Counted from the first letter of the stretch, positions 28,468-38,302 are shown. The stretch is 64,000 bases of DNA from Hyphomonas atlantica corrig. (GCF_000682715.1 NZ_AWFH01000003.1:46310-110309); one strand, 5' to 3'. Numbers and translations: made by a program. The notes: generated by a model not told the origin, from the sequence alone.

Positions 28468-29511
28468 TCAGTTCGTGACGACAGGCTGTTTTTCCGGTTT
28501 CAGTATGCCGCGGTTCAGGAGTTCCTCGGCAATTTGAACCGCATTCAATGCGGCGCCTTTGCGCAGATTGTCAGAGACACACCAGAAAGCGAGGCCATTT
28601 TCAACGGTCGGGTCGACACGAACACGGGAGATGTAAGTCGCCCATTCGCCCACGCACTCTTTCGGCGTGATGTAGAGTTCTTCCTTCGGATCGTCGACCA
28701 GCATGATGCCTGGGCTTTCGCGCAGGATTTCCTTGGCCTGTTTTGCACTCATCGGCCCGGCAAGCTCAACATTCACGGCTTCCGAATGGCCAACAAAAAC
28801 TGGCACGCGCACACAGGTCGCGGTCAGTTCAATGGCTGGGTCGAGAATTTTCTTCGTCTCGACGCGCATTTTCCACTCTTCCTTGGTGAACCCATCGTCC
28901 ATGAAGACATCGATCTGAGGGATCACGTTGAAGGCGATTTCCTTTTGGAAGACTTCCGGGGTCGGCTCGTCATTCACGAACACACCGCGTGTCTGATTCC
29001 AGAGCTCGTCCATCGCATCCTTGCCTGCGCCAGACACGGATTGATAAGTCGAGCAGACAACGCGCGTGATGCCCACGGCATCGTGTAGCGGCTTCAGCGC
29101 CACAACCAGCTGCGCCGTGGAACAGTTCGGGTTCGCGATGATCATCTTCTTCTTGTAGTCCAGCACCGCTTCGCCATTGCACTCGGGAACAACCAGCGGC
29201 ACATCCGGGTCCATCCGCCATGCGGACGAATTGTCGATGGTAATCGCACCGGCCTTCGCAATTTTCGGCGCCCACTCCTTGGCGGTCGACCCGCCGGCAG
29301 ACATGAGGACGAGATCGACCTGCGAAAAGTCGAATTGCTCAATATCGTGACACTTCAGGGTGCGGTCCCCATAGGAAACTTCCTTGCCAAGAGACCGGCG
29401 GGAGGCAACCGCGAACACTTCATCGGCGGGGAACATACGTTCCTCCAGAATGTTCAACAGTTCGCGTCCGACATTACCTGTTGCGCCGACGACTGCGATC
29501 CGGGTGGCCAT
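28468..29511 (-). CDS. asd: Aspartate-semialdehyde dehydrogenase
   Basis: A 347-residue enzyme reducing aspartyl phosphate to aspartate semialdehyde, the branch point to lysine, methionine and threonine. NADP fold AVVGATGNVGRE starts at residue 6. The catalytic cysteine is C130 in NPNCSTAQLV. Downstream conserved SVSGAGKDAMDEL and SEAVNVE are present. ATG 29511 was chosen; an upstream in-frame TTG would add a tail. In related genomes asd follows leuB closely; here two genes intervene. Confidence 0.96.
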   Translation of the reverse strand: MATRIAVVGATGNVGRELLNILEERMFPADEVFAVASRRSLGKEVSYGDRTLKCHDIEQFDFSQVDLVLMSAGGSTAKEWAPKIAKAGAITIDNSSAWRMDPDVPLVVPECNGEAVLDYKKKMIIANPNCSTAQLVVALKPLHDAVGITRVVCSTYQSVSGAGKDAMDELWNQTRGVFVNDEPTPEVFQKEIAFNVIPQIDVFMDDGFTKEEWKMRVETKKILDPAIELTATCVRVPVFVGHSEAVNVELAGPMSAKQAKEILRESPGIMLVDDPKEELYITPKECVGEWATYISRVRVDPTVENGLAFWCVSDNLRKGAALNAVQIAEELLNRGILKPEKQPVVTN

Positions 29512-29634
29512 GATATTACTGCTCCTACAAAATGAACCGGGCTTATGGCGCATCTTGGACGTTTGTTAAAGCCTGTTGCTAATGACTTGCTGCTAAGGCA
29601 GACCTGACAAGGCGCGACCATTGGAGCTGAAGCC

Positions 29635-30006
29635 ATGCTGAATGACGTGATCAACCGCTATCTCGCCTGTTACAATGCACGCGATATTGACGGCATGCTC
29701 GATTGCGTGACGCAAGATGTCGTTTTCGAGAATATCTCGAATACGGGTCAATCCATGCGTCTTGATGGGAAGGACATGATGCGACAGGTTGCAGAACTGT
29801 CCGGCAACGCATTTTCCTACCGTCGTCAAAGACTCGTCAATCTCGTAAGCGGCGACGGAAAAGCCGCCGCGGAGATCGAGTTTGAAGGCAAGGCCGCGGT
29901 CGATTTGCCCAATGGGGTCAAGACCGGCGAGACCGTAAAAGTCCGAGGCGCTAGTTTCTTTGAATTTCGGGGCGATCTGCTGTGTCGTATCGCTGATTAC
30001 AGCTAA
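29635..30006 (+). CDS. NTF2/SnoaL-like protein
   Basis: A 123-residue NTF2-like fold protein (MLNDVINRYLACYNARDIDGMLDCV, an N-terminal helix pair followed by beta strands). It precedes the next gene by 6 nt, so they form a small operon. Members include ketosteroid isomerase-like and polyketide-cyclase proteins; no active-site residue can be assigned here. It is divergent from asd. Confidence 0.82.
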   Translation: MLNDVINRYLACYNARDIDGMLDCVTQDVVFENISNTGQSMRLDGKDMMRQVAELSGNAFSYRRQRLVNLVSGDGKAAAEIEFEGKAAVDLPNGVKTGETVKVRGASFFEFRGDLLCRIADYS

Positions 30007-30012
30007 GCAGTC

Positions 30013-30813
30013 ATGCAACAGACTACGGATTTTCTCGATGAAACGAAGACGCTGTCGGACCTGATCGCGCCACTTGATGACTCCGACTATCTTCAGGAAA
30101 CGGCGTTCAAGGCCTGGACCATAGATATGGTATTGCGTCACTTGCACTTCTGGAACAAGGGCGCCCTGCTTTCAGTTACAGATGAAACCGCTTTTGAAGC
30201 GCTTGTCGTTGACCTGACAAACGCGCTTCGCGATGGGGCCCTCCCTGCCCATGAGGAGGCCCATTTCAATGGACTTTCCGGCCGCTCCCTTCGGAGCGAA
30301 TGGCTCCAACTGGCGCACAAGACAGCAGACCTTTTCGCGTCGACAGACCCGGGGCTGCGCCTCAAATGGGTCGGCCCAAGTATGAGCGCGCGCTCGTCAA
30401 TTACCGCCCGCTTGATGGAAACATGGGCACATGGACAGGAAGTATACGACCTGCTCGGAGTAACCCGCCAGAATGCCGACCGTATCCGGAACATCGTCGT
30501 GCTGGGTGTGAACACGTATGGCTGGACATTTGCGAACCGGAAGCAGCCGGTTCCTGAGCCAATGCCCTATCTGCTCTTGACCGCACCTTCCGGAGAGGAA
30601 TGGACATTTGGCAATGAGCAAGCCGATGAGCGCATCACCGGACTCGCCGAAGAATTCTGTCAGGTCGTTACGCAGGTCCGGAACATCGCGGATACCAACT
30701 TATCCGTCACTGGCTCAAACGCTGCGGCCTGGATGGAACAGGCCCAGTGTTTTGCCGGACCACCCAATCCCCCGCCTGCGCCCGGCACGAGATTCATGCG
30801 TCCTCGGAACTAG
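30013..30813 (+). CDS. TIGR03084-like DinB/maleylpyruvate-isomerase-fold protein
   Basis: A 266-residue protein. The N-terminal helical part ([21 protein letters not shown], with an HxxxxxK/H metal-type motif) and [15 protein letters not shown] match the DinB/mycothiol-dependent maleylpyruvate isomerase fold and the TIGR03084 family, which is described as putatively metal-binding. The C-terminal third is a small alpha/beta SCP2-like part ([15 protein letters not shown]). Function unknown. Its 3' end overlaps leuB convergently by 4 nt. Confidence 0.75.
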   Translation: MQQTTDFLDETKTLSDLIAPLDDSDYLQETAFKAWTIDMVLRHLHFWNKGALLSVTDETAFEALVVDLTNALRDGALPAHEEAHFNGLSGRSLRSEWLQLAHKTADLFASTDPGLRLKWVGPSMSARSSITARLMETWAHGQEVYDLLGVTRQNADRIRNIVVLGVNTYGWTFANRKQPVPEPMPYLLLTAPSGEEWTFGNEQADERITGLAEEFCQVVTQVRNIADTNLSVTGSNAAAWMEQAQCFAGPPNPPPAPGTRFMRPRN

Positions 30814-31862
30814 AGAGCGGCGATAATCGCATCCGCCATCTGGCGCGTAGTCAGCTCACCACCGAGGTCACGCGTTCGCGCGCCTTTCTCAAGCGCTGAA
30901 CCGACCGCTGCGAACAGGGCATCCGCAGCCTTCTCGCGGCCCAGAGACCAGCGAAGGGCCATTTCCAGAGACAGGATAGCCGCACACGGATTGGCAATCC
31001 CCTGTCCTGCTATGTCCGGGGCGGACCCATGTACAGGCTCATAAAGCCCCGGCGTGCCTTCATCGCCCAGAGACGCGGATGGCAGCATGCCGATTGAACC
31101 GGTCAACATGGCGGCTTCATCCGACAGGATATCTCCGAACAGGTTGCCCGCAAGAATCACATCGAACTGTTTTGGGGCCCGGACCAGTTCCATCGCGCAG
31201 GCGTCAGCGTACATATGACTTAGTTCAACACCCGCGCCGTGCTCGGCGTGCGCCAAGGTTACTTCCTGGCGCCAGAAGAGACCAGTCTCCATAACGTTTG
31301 ACTTCTCTACTGAGCAGACACGGCCATCGCGACCGCGCGCAACCTCAAATGCCACACGCGTCACGCGCTCGACTTCCGGATGGGTATAGATAGATGTGTC
31401 GTACCCGCGGCGCAGGCCGCCCTTTTCATCGATGCCCCGCGGGGTTCCGAAATAAACGCCGCCCGTCAGCTCCCGCACGATCATGATATCGAGGCCTTGA
31501 ACGATTTCCGGTTTCAGGCTCGACGCGCTCACGAGGGCCGGGAAACAGAAAGCAGGGCGAAGATTTGCGAAAACATCCAGCCCTTTGCGCAAGGCCAGCA
31601 ACCCGGCCTCCGGGCGCTTGTCGCGAGAAACGCCATTCCATTTCGGTCCGCCAACCGCCCCCAGGAGCACCGCATCCGATTTGCGTGCCAGGTCCAGTGT
31701 ATCATCCGTCAAGGGTGTGCCGTGCGCGTCATAGGATGCACCGCCAACCAGACCTTCCTGAAGCTCCAGGTCCGGGGCCACCACACCTGCCAGACGGCGT
31801 ACTTCGGCAACCACTTCCGGGCCAATTCCATCACCGGGCAAAAGAAGAAGGGTCTGTTTCAC
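30810..31862 (-). CDS. leuB: 3-Isopropylmalate dehydrogenase
   Basis: A 350-residue isocitrate/isopropylmalate dehydrogenase fold enzyme in leucine synthesis. Key features: [12 protein letters not shown] at the N-terminus, the substrate arginines in [10 protein letters not shown] and [11 protein letters not shown], the active-site [17 protein letters not shown], and the NAD-specific [19 protein letters not shown]. It is in the leftward order leuC, cysK, VOC, leuD, lipoprotein, leuB. Confidence 0.97.
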   Translation of the reverse strand: MKQTLLLLPGDGIGPEVVAEVRRLAGVVAPDLELQEGLVGGASYDAHGTPLTDDTLDLARKSDAVLLGAVGGPKWNGVSRDKRPEAGLLALRKGLDVFANLRPAFCFPALVSASSLKPEIVQGLDIMIVRELTGGVYFGTPRGIDEKGGLRRGYDTSIYTHPEVERVTRVAFEVARGRDGRVCSVEKSNVMETGLFWRQEVTLAHAEHGAGVELSHMYADACAMELVRAPKQFDVILAGNLFGDILSDEAAMLTGSIGMLPSASLGDEGTPGLYEPVHGSAPDIAGQGIANPCAAILSLEMALRWSLGREKAADALFAAVGSALEKGARTRDLGGELTTRQMADAIIAAL

Positions 31863-31949
31863 TGTGAGGCTCCAATTACGAAATTAGTTAGGAAAGAGGC
31901 AGCGTCTGCGTCAGCTGCATGGCGCGGTGTGACATCGATCAAATCTGGA

Positions 31950-32105
31950 TCAGTCGCCCTTGTCGGACGCCTCATCGTTTTTGTCCTGAACCTTTTCAGG
32001 AAGCTTCACATTCACTTCCGGCTTCACGCCGAAAGGGTCAGTATGACACGCAGAAACCGAGAGTACAGCAAAACAACCCACAATAGCCAAAGCGAGTTTC
32101 ATCAT
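31950..32105 (-). CDS. Small predicted lipoprotein (51 aa) in the leu operon
   Basis: Read directly from the nucleotide sequence. It starts MMKLALAIVGCFAVLSVSAC, a short signal peptide ending in a lipobox (VSAC, C20). About 30 polar, charged residues follow (KPEVNVKLPEKVQDKNDE...). An excellent GGAGGTG ribosome site lies 6 nt upstream of the ATG. It sits between leuD and leuB in the same direction. I do not recognise the mature part. Size resembles entericidin-type lipoproteins, but the sequence does not clearly match them. Confidence 0.78.
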   Translation of the reverse strand: MMKLALAIVGCFAVLSVSACHTDPFGVKPEVNVKLPEKVQDKNDEASDKGD

Positions 32106-32126
32106 CTCAGTCACCTCCAGAACGGA

Positions 32127-32756
32127 TTAGTTCGCTTTTTCCAACCAAGGCATAGACACGCGCCGTTTCGCTTCGAACGTATCGATCTCAGAAGCCGCCA
32201 TCATGGAGCTACCGATCTCATCGAGGCCAGCCATCAAATTCGCCTTGCGCCCTTCGTCCACCTCGAATGCGAAAGTTTCGCCGTCCGGCGCGGTGACGAT
32301 CTCGGCTTCCAGGTCCACCGTAAAGACGTGGTTCGCACCACCTGCCTGATCCGCCAATTTCTGGCAGACATCAACTGGCAACCGGACAGGCAAGATCCCG
32401 TTCTTGTAGCAATTGTTGTGGAAGATATCGGCAAAACTCGGCGCGATAACGCAAGTAATCCCCTGGTCCAGCAAAGCCCAGGGCGCGTGCTCACGAGAGG
32501 ATCCGCAACCGAAATTTTCACCCGCGATCAGGATGCTCGCTTTCGCATATTCAGGACGGTTCAAAACGAAATCAGCTTTTGGCGATCCATCGGACAGCGT
32601 TTTCAACTCGTGGAACAGGCCTTTCGACAAGCCCGTGCGTTCCGTCGTCTTCAGAAATTGCTTTGGAATAATCATGTCAGTGTCGACATTGGACATTGGC
32701 TTGCCCTTTTCGAGCAAAGGCGCAGCCGTTCCGGTAAGTTGGGTAAATGCTTTCAT
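32127..32756 (-). CDS. leuD: 3-Isopropylmalate dehydratase small subunit
   Basis: A 209-residue LeuD, the swivel subunit that pairs with LeuC to isomerise 2- to 3-isopropylmalate. The start at 32756 gives MKAFTQLTGTAAPL, and conserved DTDMIIPKQFLKT plus AGENFGCGSSREHAPWAL follow. The standard length supports this start over an in-frame upstream one at 32873 that runs through the VOC gene. It belongs to the leu operon. Confidence 0.95.
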   Translation of the reverse strand: MKAFTQLTGTAAPLLEKGKPMSNVDTDMIIPKQFLKTTERTGLSKGLFHELKTLSDGSPKADFVLNRPEYAKASILIAGENFGCGSSREHAPWALLDQGITCVIAPSFADIFHNNCYKNGILPVRLPVDVCQKLADQAGGANHVFTVDLEAEIVTAPDGETFAFEVDEGRKANLMAGLDEIGSSMMAASEIDTFEAKRRVSMPWLEKAN

Positions 32757-32766
32757 GAGCGGCTTC

Positions 32767-33609
32767 CTAGCGTGAAGAATGAGCGATGAACAGAGTGGGT
32801 ACGCCGAGCGTGCCGTCGCGGACAGTAAAGACAGTCGAGCCAGGCTTCCGGCCAGTTCGCTGTTCAGAGACATTGAACCCGGCTTCGGTCAATCGCGCAT
32901 GAGCCGCGGAAAGATCGTCCACTTCCCAGGTCAGGCCCCAGATACTGTCAGACGCAGACGGGTCATGCGTCTCTCCCAGACGATGGATCACCTCAAACGT
33001 CAGACCGCCGGTGCGGAAAAACAGGAACCGCGTCTTCCATTCCTCCCGGGTCCGATCGAGCGCCAGATCCAGTCCCAAGCGCGCGCCGTACAGACCCAAC
33101 GCCCTGTCAGGATTGGGTGTGTTGATGACAACATGATCGAGAGATTTGGCACTGCTCGCCAGCGCATCTGCCAAGGGCAATGATGACTCCGGGCTGACAA
33201 CAAACGTCTTCACACCGGCCGTTTGGGAGTCCGAACACCGAAAACGTGACCATTTGCGCGTTTTGCCGTCGATTTCGTTCGTACTGGCACCTCCAGCAAC
33301 TTCATCCGGCATCAGGCCGCGGCGCGTCAGCTTGTGATGTGCCAGAGCGATATCGTCAGTGCCGAAGGCCAGGCTTTTCAGCCCGGGCCCCTCTTCCGAG
33401 ATGATTTCACGCAACCGGTCAGCGACAGTCCCCTCCCCATCCGGCGCCATCAGTTCGAGGCTTGTATTGCCCAGTCTGAAGAGCGCCGTCGCAGCTCCGC
33501 CGGATGACGCCCGCCAGTCTACTGACCGCCCAAGCAGGCGCTCATAAATGGCAGTCCCCATCGCGATATCGGGGCAGACGAGAACGAAATGATCGAGACC
33601 GGAGATCAT
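32767..33609 (-). CDS. VOC-superfamily protein (glyoxalase-like)
   Basis: A 280-residue protein with two consecutive VOC-type units. The first starts at GLDHFVLVCPDI and the second at SLDHVVINTPN; the first corresponds to the Glyoxalase_3/4-like pattern. Potential metal ligands are H7 and the later E/H positions. It lies 10 nt upstream of leuD and 6 nt downstream of cysK, so it is in the operon. The substrate is unknown; it is not a usual leu-operon member. Confidence 0.85.
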   Translation of the reverse strand: MISGLDHFVLVCPDIAMGTAIYERLLGRSVDWRASSGGAATALFRLGNTSLELMAPDGEGTVADRLREIISEEGPGLKSLAFGTDDIALAHHKLTRRGLMPDEVAGGASTNEIDGKTRKWSRFRCSDSQTAGVKTFVVSPESSLPLADALASSAKSLDHVVINTPNPDRALGLYGARLGLDLALDRTREEWKTRFLFFRTGGLTFEVIHRLGETHDPSASDSIWGLTWEVDDLSAAHARLTEAGFNVSEQRTGRKPGSTVFTVRDGTLGVPTLFIAHSSR

Positions 33610-33615
33610 GTGTCG

Positions 33616-34599
33616 TTAGAGGCCCTCAAAAAGCGCCGTCGAGACATAACGCTCAGCAAAACTCGGCAGGATCACGACCAACGTCTTCCCCGCCATGTCG
33701 TCGCGCGTTCCGACCTTCACCGCCGCTGCGGCCGCCGCGCCTGAAGAGATGCCGCCCGGTATGCCTTCAAGCCGGGCCAGTTTGCGAGCCGTTTCAAACG
33801 ACCCCTCATTTGAAACTTTGACCACTTCATCTATCAGGCTGGTATCGGCATTCCCCGGAATAAAGCCGGCGCCAATACCCTGGATCATATGTGGTCCGGG
33901 CTCTCCACCAGACAGGACCGGGCTACCTTCCGGCTCGATTGCCATCATCTTCAGGCCCGGCTTGCGCGCCTTCAGCAACCGGCCACAGCCTGTAAATGTG
34001 CCGCCCGTGCCGATGCCGGACAGCACGGCGTCGACTGCGCCATCCGTATCTGTCCAGATCTCTTCAGCCGTCGTCTTCTCGTGGATTTCCGGATTGGCCG
34101 GATTGTCGAACTGGCTCGGCATAACGGCGCCGGGTGTTTCAGACAGAATTTCCTGCGCCTTGGCGATGGCGCCGCCCATCCCCTTCTCTTTCGGGGTCAG
34201 AACCAGCTCGGCGCCGAGATAGGCCAGCATCTTGCGCCGCTCGATGGACATGGATTCCGGCATGGTCAGGATCAGGCGATAGCCCCGGCTGGCCGCCGCA
34301 AAGGCGAGGCCGATGCCGGTGTTTCCAGACGTCGGCTCAACCAGCACGCCGCCCGGTGACAGCTTGCCGCTGGCTTCCAACTGCACGATCATGTTGAGCG
34401 CGATCCGGTCTTTTACGCTGGCGAGTGGATTGAAGAACTCGCACTTGAAGAGAAGATTGGCCTTGATGCCTTCGGACTCCGCAAACTTCGGCGCAGCCAC
34501 CAGTGGCGTCGAGCCAACGGTTTCCAGGATCGAGGCATAGGTCCGCCCGCGCGGGCCATCCAGCTTGATGTTTCCGGGCAGTGTGACGGTAGTGCTCAT
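33616..34599 (-). CDS. cysK: Cysteine synthase A
   Basis: A 327-residue PLP enzyme that makes cysteine from O-acetylserine and sulfide. The PLP lysine is K63 in NPLASVKDRIA. The substrate loop EPTSGNTGIGLAFA and the glycine-rich GTGGTFTGCG are present, as is the C-terminal SSGAAAAAA motif. It is inserted between leuC and the VOC/leuD genes, unusual for leu blocks. Its start is 77 nt after the leuC stop. Confidence 0.96.
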   Translation of the reverse strand: MSTTVTLPGNIKLDGPRGRTYASILETVGSTPLVAAPKFAESEGIKANLLFKCEFFNPLASVKDRIALNMIVQLEASGKLSPGGVLVEPTSGNTGIGLAFAAASRGYRLILTMPESMSIERRKMLAYLGAELVLTPKEKGMGGAIAKAQEILSETPGAVMPSQFDNPANPEIHEKTTAEEIWTDTDGAVDAVLSGIGTGGTFTGCGRLLKARKPGLKMMAIEPEGSPVLSGGEPGPHMIQGIGAGFIPGNADTSLIDEVVKVSNEGSFETARKLARLEGIPGGISSGAAAAAAVKVGTRDDMAGKTLVVILPSFAERYVSTALFEGL

Positions 34600-34676
34600 G
34601 GGTTTGCTCCCTCGGCTTTGATCTGATGTGGCGGACTATCTGCCCAAGCCGCGCCAGACGCAACTGAAGGATCGGT

Positions 34677-36071
34677 TTAGCCAATCACACCATGCACAGC
34701 GGCGCGCGCTGCCAAGGCTGGACTCATCAGATGGGTCCGGCCGTCGCGGCCCTGACGGCCCTCGAAATTCCGGTTGGATGTCGACGCGCAGCGCTCGCCC
34801 GGAGCCAGCGTGTCCGGGTTCATGCCAAGGCACATGGAACAGCCCGGCTCGCGCCATTCAAACCCGGCCTCGATGAAAATCTCGTCGAGCCCTTCGGATT
34901 CTGCCTGTGCGCGCACGAGGCCTGATCCCGGCACAACCATCGCCCGCACGCCCTCGGCCACCTTGTTGCCCTTGGCCACTTCGGCGGCGGCGCGCAGATC
35001 CTCGATCCGGCTATTCGTGCAAGAGCCGATGAAAACGCGTTGCACGGGCGTGCCCTTGATCGGCGTGCCGCCTTCCAGCCCCATATAGGCCAGCGCGCGT
35101 TCGCAGGCTGCGGCCTTGACCGGGTCAGCAAAATCTTCCGGTTTCGGAATTATGCCAGATAGCGGAATGGCCTGTTCCGGGCTGGTGCCCCAGGTCAGCG
35201 TCGGCTCTACATCCTCACCCTTGATGCGAACGACTTCATCAAACACTGCGTCATCGTCGGAGAACAACGTTTCCCAATAGGATTTCGCAACATCCCAAGC
35301 GCCACCTTTCGGTGAGGCGGGGCGGCCTTTCATATAGTTAAAAGTTGTTTCGTCGGGCGCGACCAGACCCGCCCGCGCGCCGCCTTCAATGGACAGATTG
35401 CACAGAGTCATGCGCCCCTCCATGCTCAGCTTGCGGATGGCTTCGCCGCGATACTCCATCACATAACCGGTGCCTCCGGCGGTGCCGATGACGGAAATAA
35501 TATGCAGCGCAAGGTCCTTGGCGGTCACGCCTTCGCGCAAATCGCCCGTGACTTCGATGGCCATGTTCTTGGACTTTCGTGCCCGCAGGGTCTGCGTCGC
35601 CAGAACATGCTCAACTTCAGACGTTCCGATCCCGTGCGCCAGAGCGCCGAATGCCCCATGTGTGGAGGTGTGGCTATCGCCGCAAACAATGGTCATGCCC
35701 GGCTGGGTGCGCCCCTGCTCCGGCCCGACCACATGCACAATCCCGTTTCGAATATCGCCCATCGGGAAATACTCGATGTCGTATTCGGCCACATTACGGG
35801 TCAGTGTTTCCAGTTGGTTGCGAGCCTCCGGATCTTGCACGCCTGCGAGACCTGCAGCCTGATTTTCAGTTGGCGTATTGTGATCTGCCACGGCAAGCGT
35901 CAGGTCGCGGCGGCGGACACCGCGGCCTGCGGCCTTCAAACCGGCGAAGGCCTGGGGCGTGGTGACCTCATGGATCAGGTGCAAATCGATGTAGAGCAGG
36001 CTTTCGCCGCTCTCATCAGTGTGCACCACATGCGCGTCCCAGATCTTGTCGTAAAGTGTCTTGCCAGCCAT
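34677..36071 (-). CDS. leuC: 3-Isopropylmalate dehydratase large subunit
   Basis: A 464-residue aconitase-superfamily protein. Its [4Fe-4S] cysteines are C351 (GSCTNSR), C411 and C414 (GCSMCLGMN). Substrate motif [25 protein letters not shown] is intact. ATG 36071, with AGGA about 8 nt upstream, was chosen over a further upstream in-frame start (36101). It pairs with LeuD in the cytoplasm for leucine synthesis. The position downstream of rplS is conserved in Alphaproteobacteria. Confidence 0.96.
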   Translation of the reverse strand: MAGKTLYDKIWDAHVVHTDESGESLLYIDLHLIHEVTTPQAFAGLKAAGRGVRRRDLTLAVADHNTPTENQAAGLAGVQDPEARNQLETLTRNVAEYDIEYFPMGDIRNGIVHVVGPEQGRTQPGMTIVCGDSHTSTHGAFGALAHGIGTSEVEHVLATQTLRARKSKNMAIEVTGDLREGVTAKDLALHIISVIGTAGGTGYVMEYRGEAIRKLSMEGRMTLCNLSIEGGARAGLVAPDETTFNYMKGRPASPKGGAWDVAKSYWETLFSDDDAVFDEVVRIKGEDVEPTLTWGTSPEQAIPLSGIIPKPEDFADPVKAAACERALAYMGLEGGTPIKGTPVQRVFIGSCTNSRIEDLRAAAEVAKGNKVAEGVRAMVVPGSGLVRAQAESEGLDEIFIEAGFEWREPGCSMCLGMNPDTLAPGERCASTSNRNFEGRQGRDGRTHLMSPALAARAAVHGVIG

Positions 36072-36131
36072 TGGGCCCATTCCTGTTATGTCGCGGCGCA
36101 CAATAGCGACGCGCGCCCGGCTGGAAAGGGG

Positions 36132-36569
36132 TTAATTGGCGCGGGGCGACTCTTGATCACAGGGCGGTGCCAGCCTCACGGCCAGCACATCCAGCTGATC
36201 GATCTCGAAATCACCTGACACGAGAATATTCCCGCCGGAAATTCGTTCCATCACTCTGGGAGACATGAGAACTTCATCGTCAATACGCAAGGGCACCGCC
36301 TCCCCGATATGCGCTTCCGTGATAGCCGCGAGCTTTGCTGCACTTTCGTCATCGAACTTGATCGACAGCGCTGGCCGGCCCGTCGCATCTTCCGTCGCGG
36401 TGGCTTGGATGCGATAGGGTTTGAACTCCGTATCCGCGATCGACAGGATACCTTGCGGAACATCCGGCGGGCGGCAGGCCGGTACCGAGATGCGCAACGC
36501 ATCTTCTTCCACGGGCTGGCATGCGGGCAAGGCAACGAGAATGGTGAGCAAGGCGGTCAGGCGTTTCAT
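36132..36569 (-). CDS. Orphan SecD P1-head-like lipoprotein
   Basis: A 145-residue protein with a signal peptide and lipobox ending LPAC (C17). The mature region, TGRPALSIKFDDESAAKLAAITEAHIGEAVPLRIDDEVLMSPRVMERISGGNILVSGDFEIDQLDVLAVRL, follows residue by residue the pattern of the SecD head subdomain, where 'GRPAVSI...DD...A.IT..NIG..LAI.LDGEVLSAP...E.I.GG...ISG.FT...A..LA..L' is typical. There are no transmembrane helices and no SecF neighbour. So it looks like a stand-alone, lipid-anchored copy of that domain. Function unknown. It lies between leuC and rplS, in the same direction. Confidence 0.8.
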   Translation of the reverse strand: MKRLTALLTILVALPACQPVEEDALRISVPACRPPDVPQGILSIADTEFKPYRIQATATEDATGRPALSIKFDDESAAKLAAITEAHIGEAVPLRIDDEVLMSPRVMERISGGNILVSGDFEIDQLDVLAVRLAPPCDQESPRAN

Positions 36570-36608
36570 GGCCCCAAGGCTGACACAGATTCGAAGCGCC
36601 CAAAAGCA

Positions 36609-36640
36609 AAAACGCCCCAACCTTTCGGCGGGGCGTTCTT
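36609..36640 (-). terminator. Rho-independent terminator downstream of rplS
   Basis: On the leftward strand AACGCCCC, a loop containing CGAAAGG, GGGGCGTT is followed by TTTTGCTTTT. It begins about 26 nt after the rplS stop and should end transcription of the ribosomal unit before the SecD-like lipoprotein and leuC. Confidence 0.88.
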
Positions 36641-36665
36641 GAATGACCGGCCTGTAGCCAGATCT

Positions 36666-37232
36666 CTATTCTTCGGCAGCGCCTTCTTCGGAGGCTGCAG
36701 CAGCTGCTTCAGCTTCAGCAGCTGCGGCCGCGGCGGCCTCTTCAGCAGCTTTCGCTTTTGCAGCTTCTTCGCGAGCCTTCGCAGCAGCTTCCTTGCGGGC
36801 TGCTTTTTCAGCGTCTTTCTGGCGACGGCGCTCGGTCTTGGAAACGGCGATCTCGACCGTCTCAATACCGTGGCCTGTGGTACGCTCTGCGATACGGGCA
36901 GACTTACCGCGACGGTCGCGCAGATAGTAGAGTTTTGCACGGCGCACGCGGCCTTTGCGCTTCACTTCAATGCTCTCGATCATCGGAGAGGCCAGCGGGA
37001 ACACACGCTCGACGCCTTCACCGAAAGAGATCTTGCGAACCGTGAAGCTCTCATTGATGCCACCGCCTGCGCGGGCAATGCAGACGCCTTCAAAGCGCTG
37101 GACGCGCTCACGGTCGCCTTCCTTGATGCGGACGTTCACGGACAGCGTGTCACCCGGGGAAAATTCCGGAATGTTCTTTTCGCCGACAACGCGGGAAAAC
37201 TCTTCCGCTTCGAGCTGTTCAATCATGTTCAT
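36666..37232 (-). CDS. rplS: 50S ribosomal protein L19 with extended acidic/alanine tail
   Basis: A 188-residue L19; the family is usually 115-130. Residues 1-125 are canonical ([49 protein letters not shown]). Residues about 133-188 form a Lys/Arg then Ala/Glu-rich tail ending EEGAAEE. The start 37232 overlaps the trmD stop by 14 nt, and a GGAG site precedes it. It binds at the 30S-50S interface. The tail recalls that of S16 in this window. Confidence 0.95.
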   Translation of the reverse strand: MNMIEQLEAEEFSRVVGEKNIPEFSPGDTLSVNVRIKEGDRERVQRFEGVCIARAGGGINESFTVRKISFGEGVERVFPLASPMIESIEVKRKGRVRRAKLYYLRDRRGKSARIAERTTGHGIETVEIAVSKTERRRQKDAEKAARKEAAAKAREEAAKAKAAEEAAAAAAAEAEAAAAASEEGAAEE

Positions 37233-37944
37233 CGCCTGTCTCCGGCGGTTGTAATTCGTTGGTCTTGGAGTAAGCGGCGTATAAATCGGGGCGGCGCTCA
37301 AATGTCAACGACTTTGCGCTGTTAAACCGCCATTCTTGTATGCGTTTGTGGTCTCCAGACAGCAGAACCTCCGGAGTCGGGTGCCCTTCCCACTCTCGCG
37401 GCAGCGTATACTGGTCATGTTCGAGCAATCCGGTCTCAAAGGATTCCTCATCCAGAGAGGCTTCGTTTCCCGCGACACCAGGCAACAGGCGCACGACGGC
37501 TTCCGTCATCGCCATGGCCGCCACCTCTCCACCGGCCAGCACGAAATCCCCAATCGACACTTCTTTCAGGCCGCGCGCACGGATCACCCGCTCGTCCAGT
37601 CCCTCAAACCGGCCGCACATCATCACCATGCCCGGCCCGATCGACAATTCCCGCGCCAGCTTCTGCGAGAATGGCTCTCCGCGCGGAGACAGATAGATCA
37701 GGGGCTTCCCGGCCGTGTCGATGCTGTCCAGCGCTGCGGCTGTCACATCCGGACGCAGCACCATGCCAGCCCCGCCCCCGGCCGGGGGCGCATCGACATT
37801 CTTGTGCTTTCCGAGGCCGAAATCGCGCAGCTGGACCGTTTCATAGTCCCAGATGCCCTCCCTGCGCGCACGTTCCAGGATGGACACGCCGAGCGGCCCG
37901 GGAAAGGCTTCGGGACACAAGGTAATGAAACTCGCTTTGAACAT
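37219..37944 (-). CDS. trmD: tRNA (guanine-N1)-methyltransferase TrmD
   Basis: A 241-residue SPOUT methyltransferase that makes m1G37 in tRNA. Clear features: N-terminal [46 protein letters not shown], the trefoil-knot SAM site [12 protein letters not shown], and [17 protein letters not shown]. The start at 37944 gives the usual N-terminus. It overlaps rplS by 14 nt, as in the classical rpsP-rimM-trmD-rplS cluster. Confidence 0.96.
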   Translation of the reverse strand: MFKASFITLCPEAFPGPLGVSILERARREGIWDYETVQLRDFGLGKHKNVDAPPAGGGAGMVLRPDVTAAALDSIDTAGKPLIYLSPRGEPFSQKLARELSIGPGMVMMCGRFEGLDERVIRARGLKEVSIGDFVLAGGEVAAMAMTEAVVRLLPGVAGNEASLDEESFETGLLEHDQYTLPREWEGHPTPEVLLSGDHKRIQEWRFNSAKSLTFERRPDLYAAYSKTNELQPPETGDEHD

Positions 37945-37972
37945 GAGCCGAGCCTTTACAGCAGGCACGCGC

Positions 37973-38302
37973 TCAGGTCGACCAATCCGGCCAGTCGCGG
38001 AACAGGCCAAATTTGATGTTTGTCACCATGGCATTTGCGCTGAAGTGCAGCTCGTCGGTCTCGCCTGTCCGCGCCGCAGCAGAACGGAAAGCCGTATCAA
38101 GTTGGGCAAGATCGCGTGTTTCGATCATGATATGGAATTCGCGCACATCGTCCGGTCTGAGGCCCAGCTTGCATCGCATCATGCGCCAGGTTTCGATCCG
38201 GCCATCGTCTTTCATATGGTCGAGAAACGCTGGCAACGCCTTGGCGAAGGCCCGTTCATCGGTTCCCGGCTTCAGATCGAACCAGATGTGATAGATGTCC
38301 AC
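37973..38302 (-). CDS. DUF6614-like small protein
   Basis: A 109-residue cytoplasmic-looking protein with an alternating alpha/beta pattern (IYHIWFDLKPGTDERAFAKALPAFLDHMK, then WRMMRCKLGLRP and EFHIMIETRDLAQLD), resembling a ferredoxin-like (ABM/rhamnose-mutarotase-type) fold. I associate it with DUF6614 from memory, with modest certainty. It is 28 nt upstream of trmD on the same strand, but not a usual member of this operon. Confidence 0.6.
   Translation of the reverse strand: MDIYHIWFDLKPGTDERAFAKALPAFLDHMKDDGRIETWRMMRCKLGLRPDDVREFHIMIETRDLAQLDTAFRSAAARTGETDELHFSANAMVTNIKFGLFRDWPDWST

Noticed and set aside
31380..32789. 469-residue rightward frame opposite leuB-leuD
   Set aside because: Antisense shadow: His/Gln/Arg-rich composition with no family motif, and it covers two firmly identified genes plus a small lipoprotein gene.
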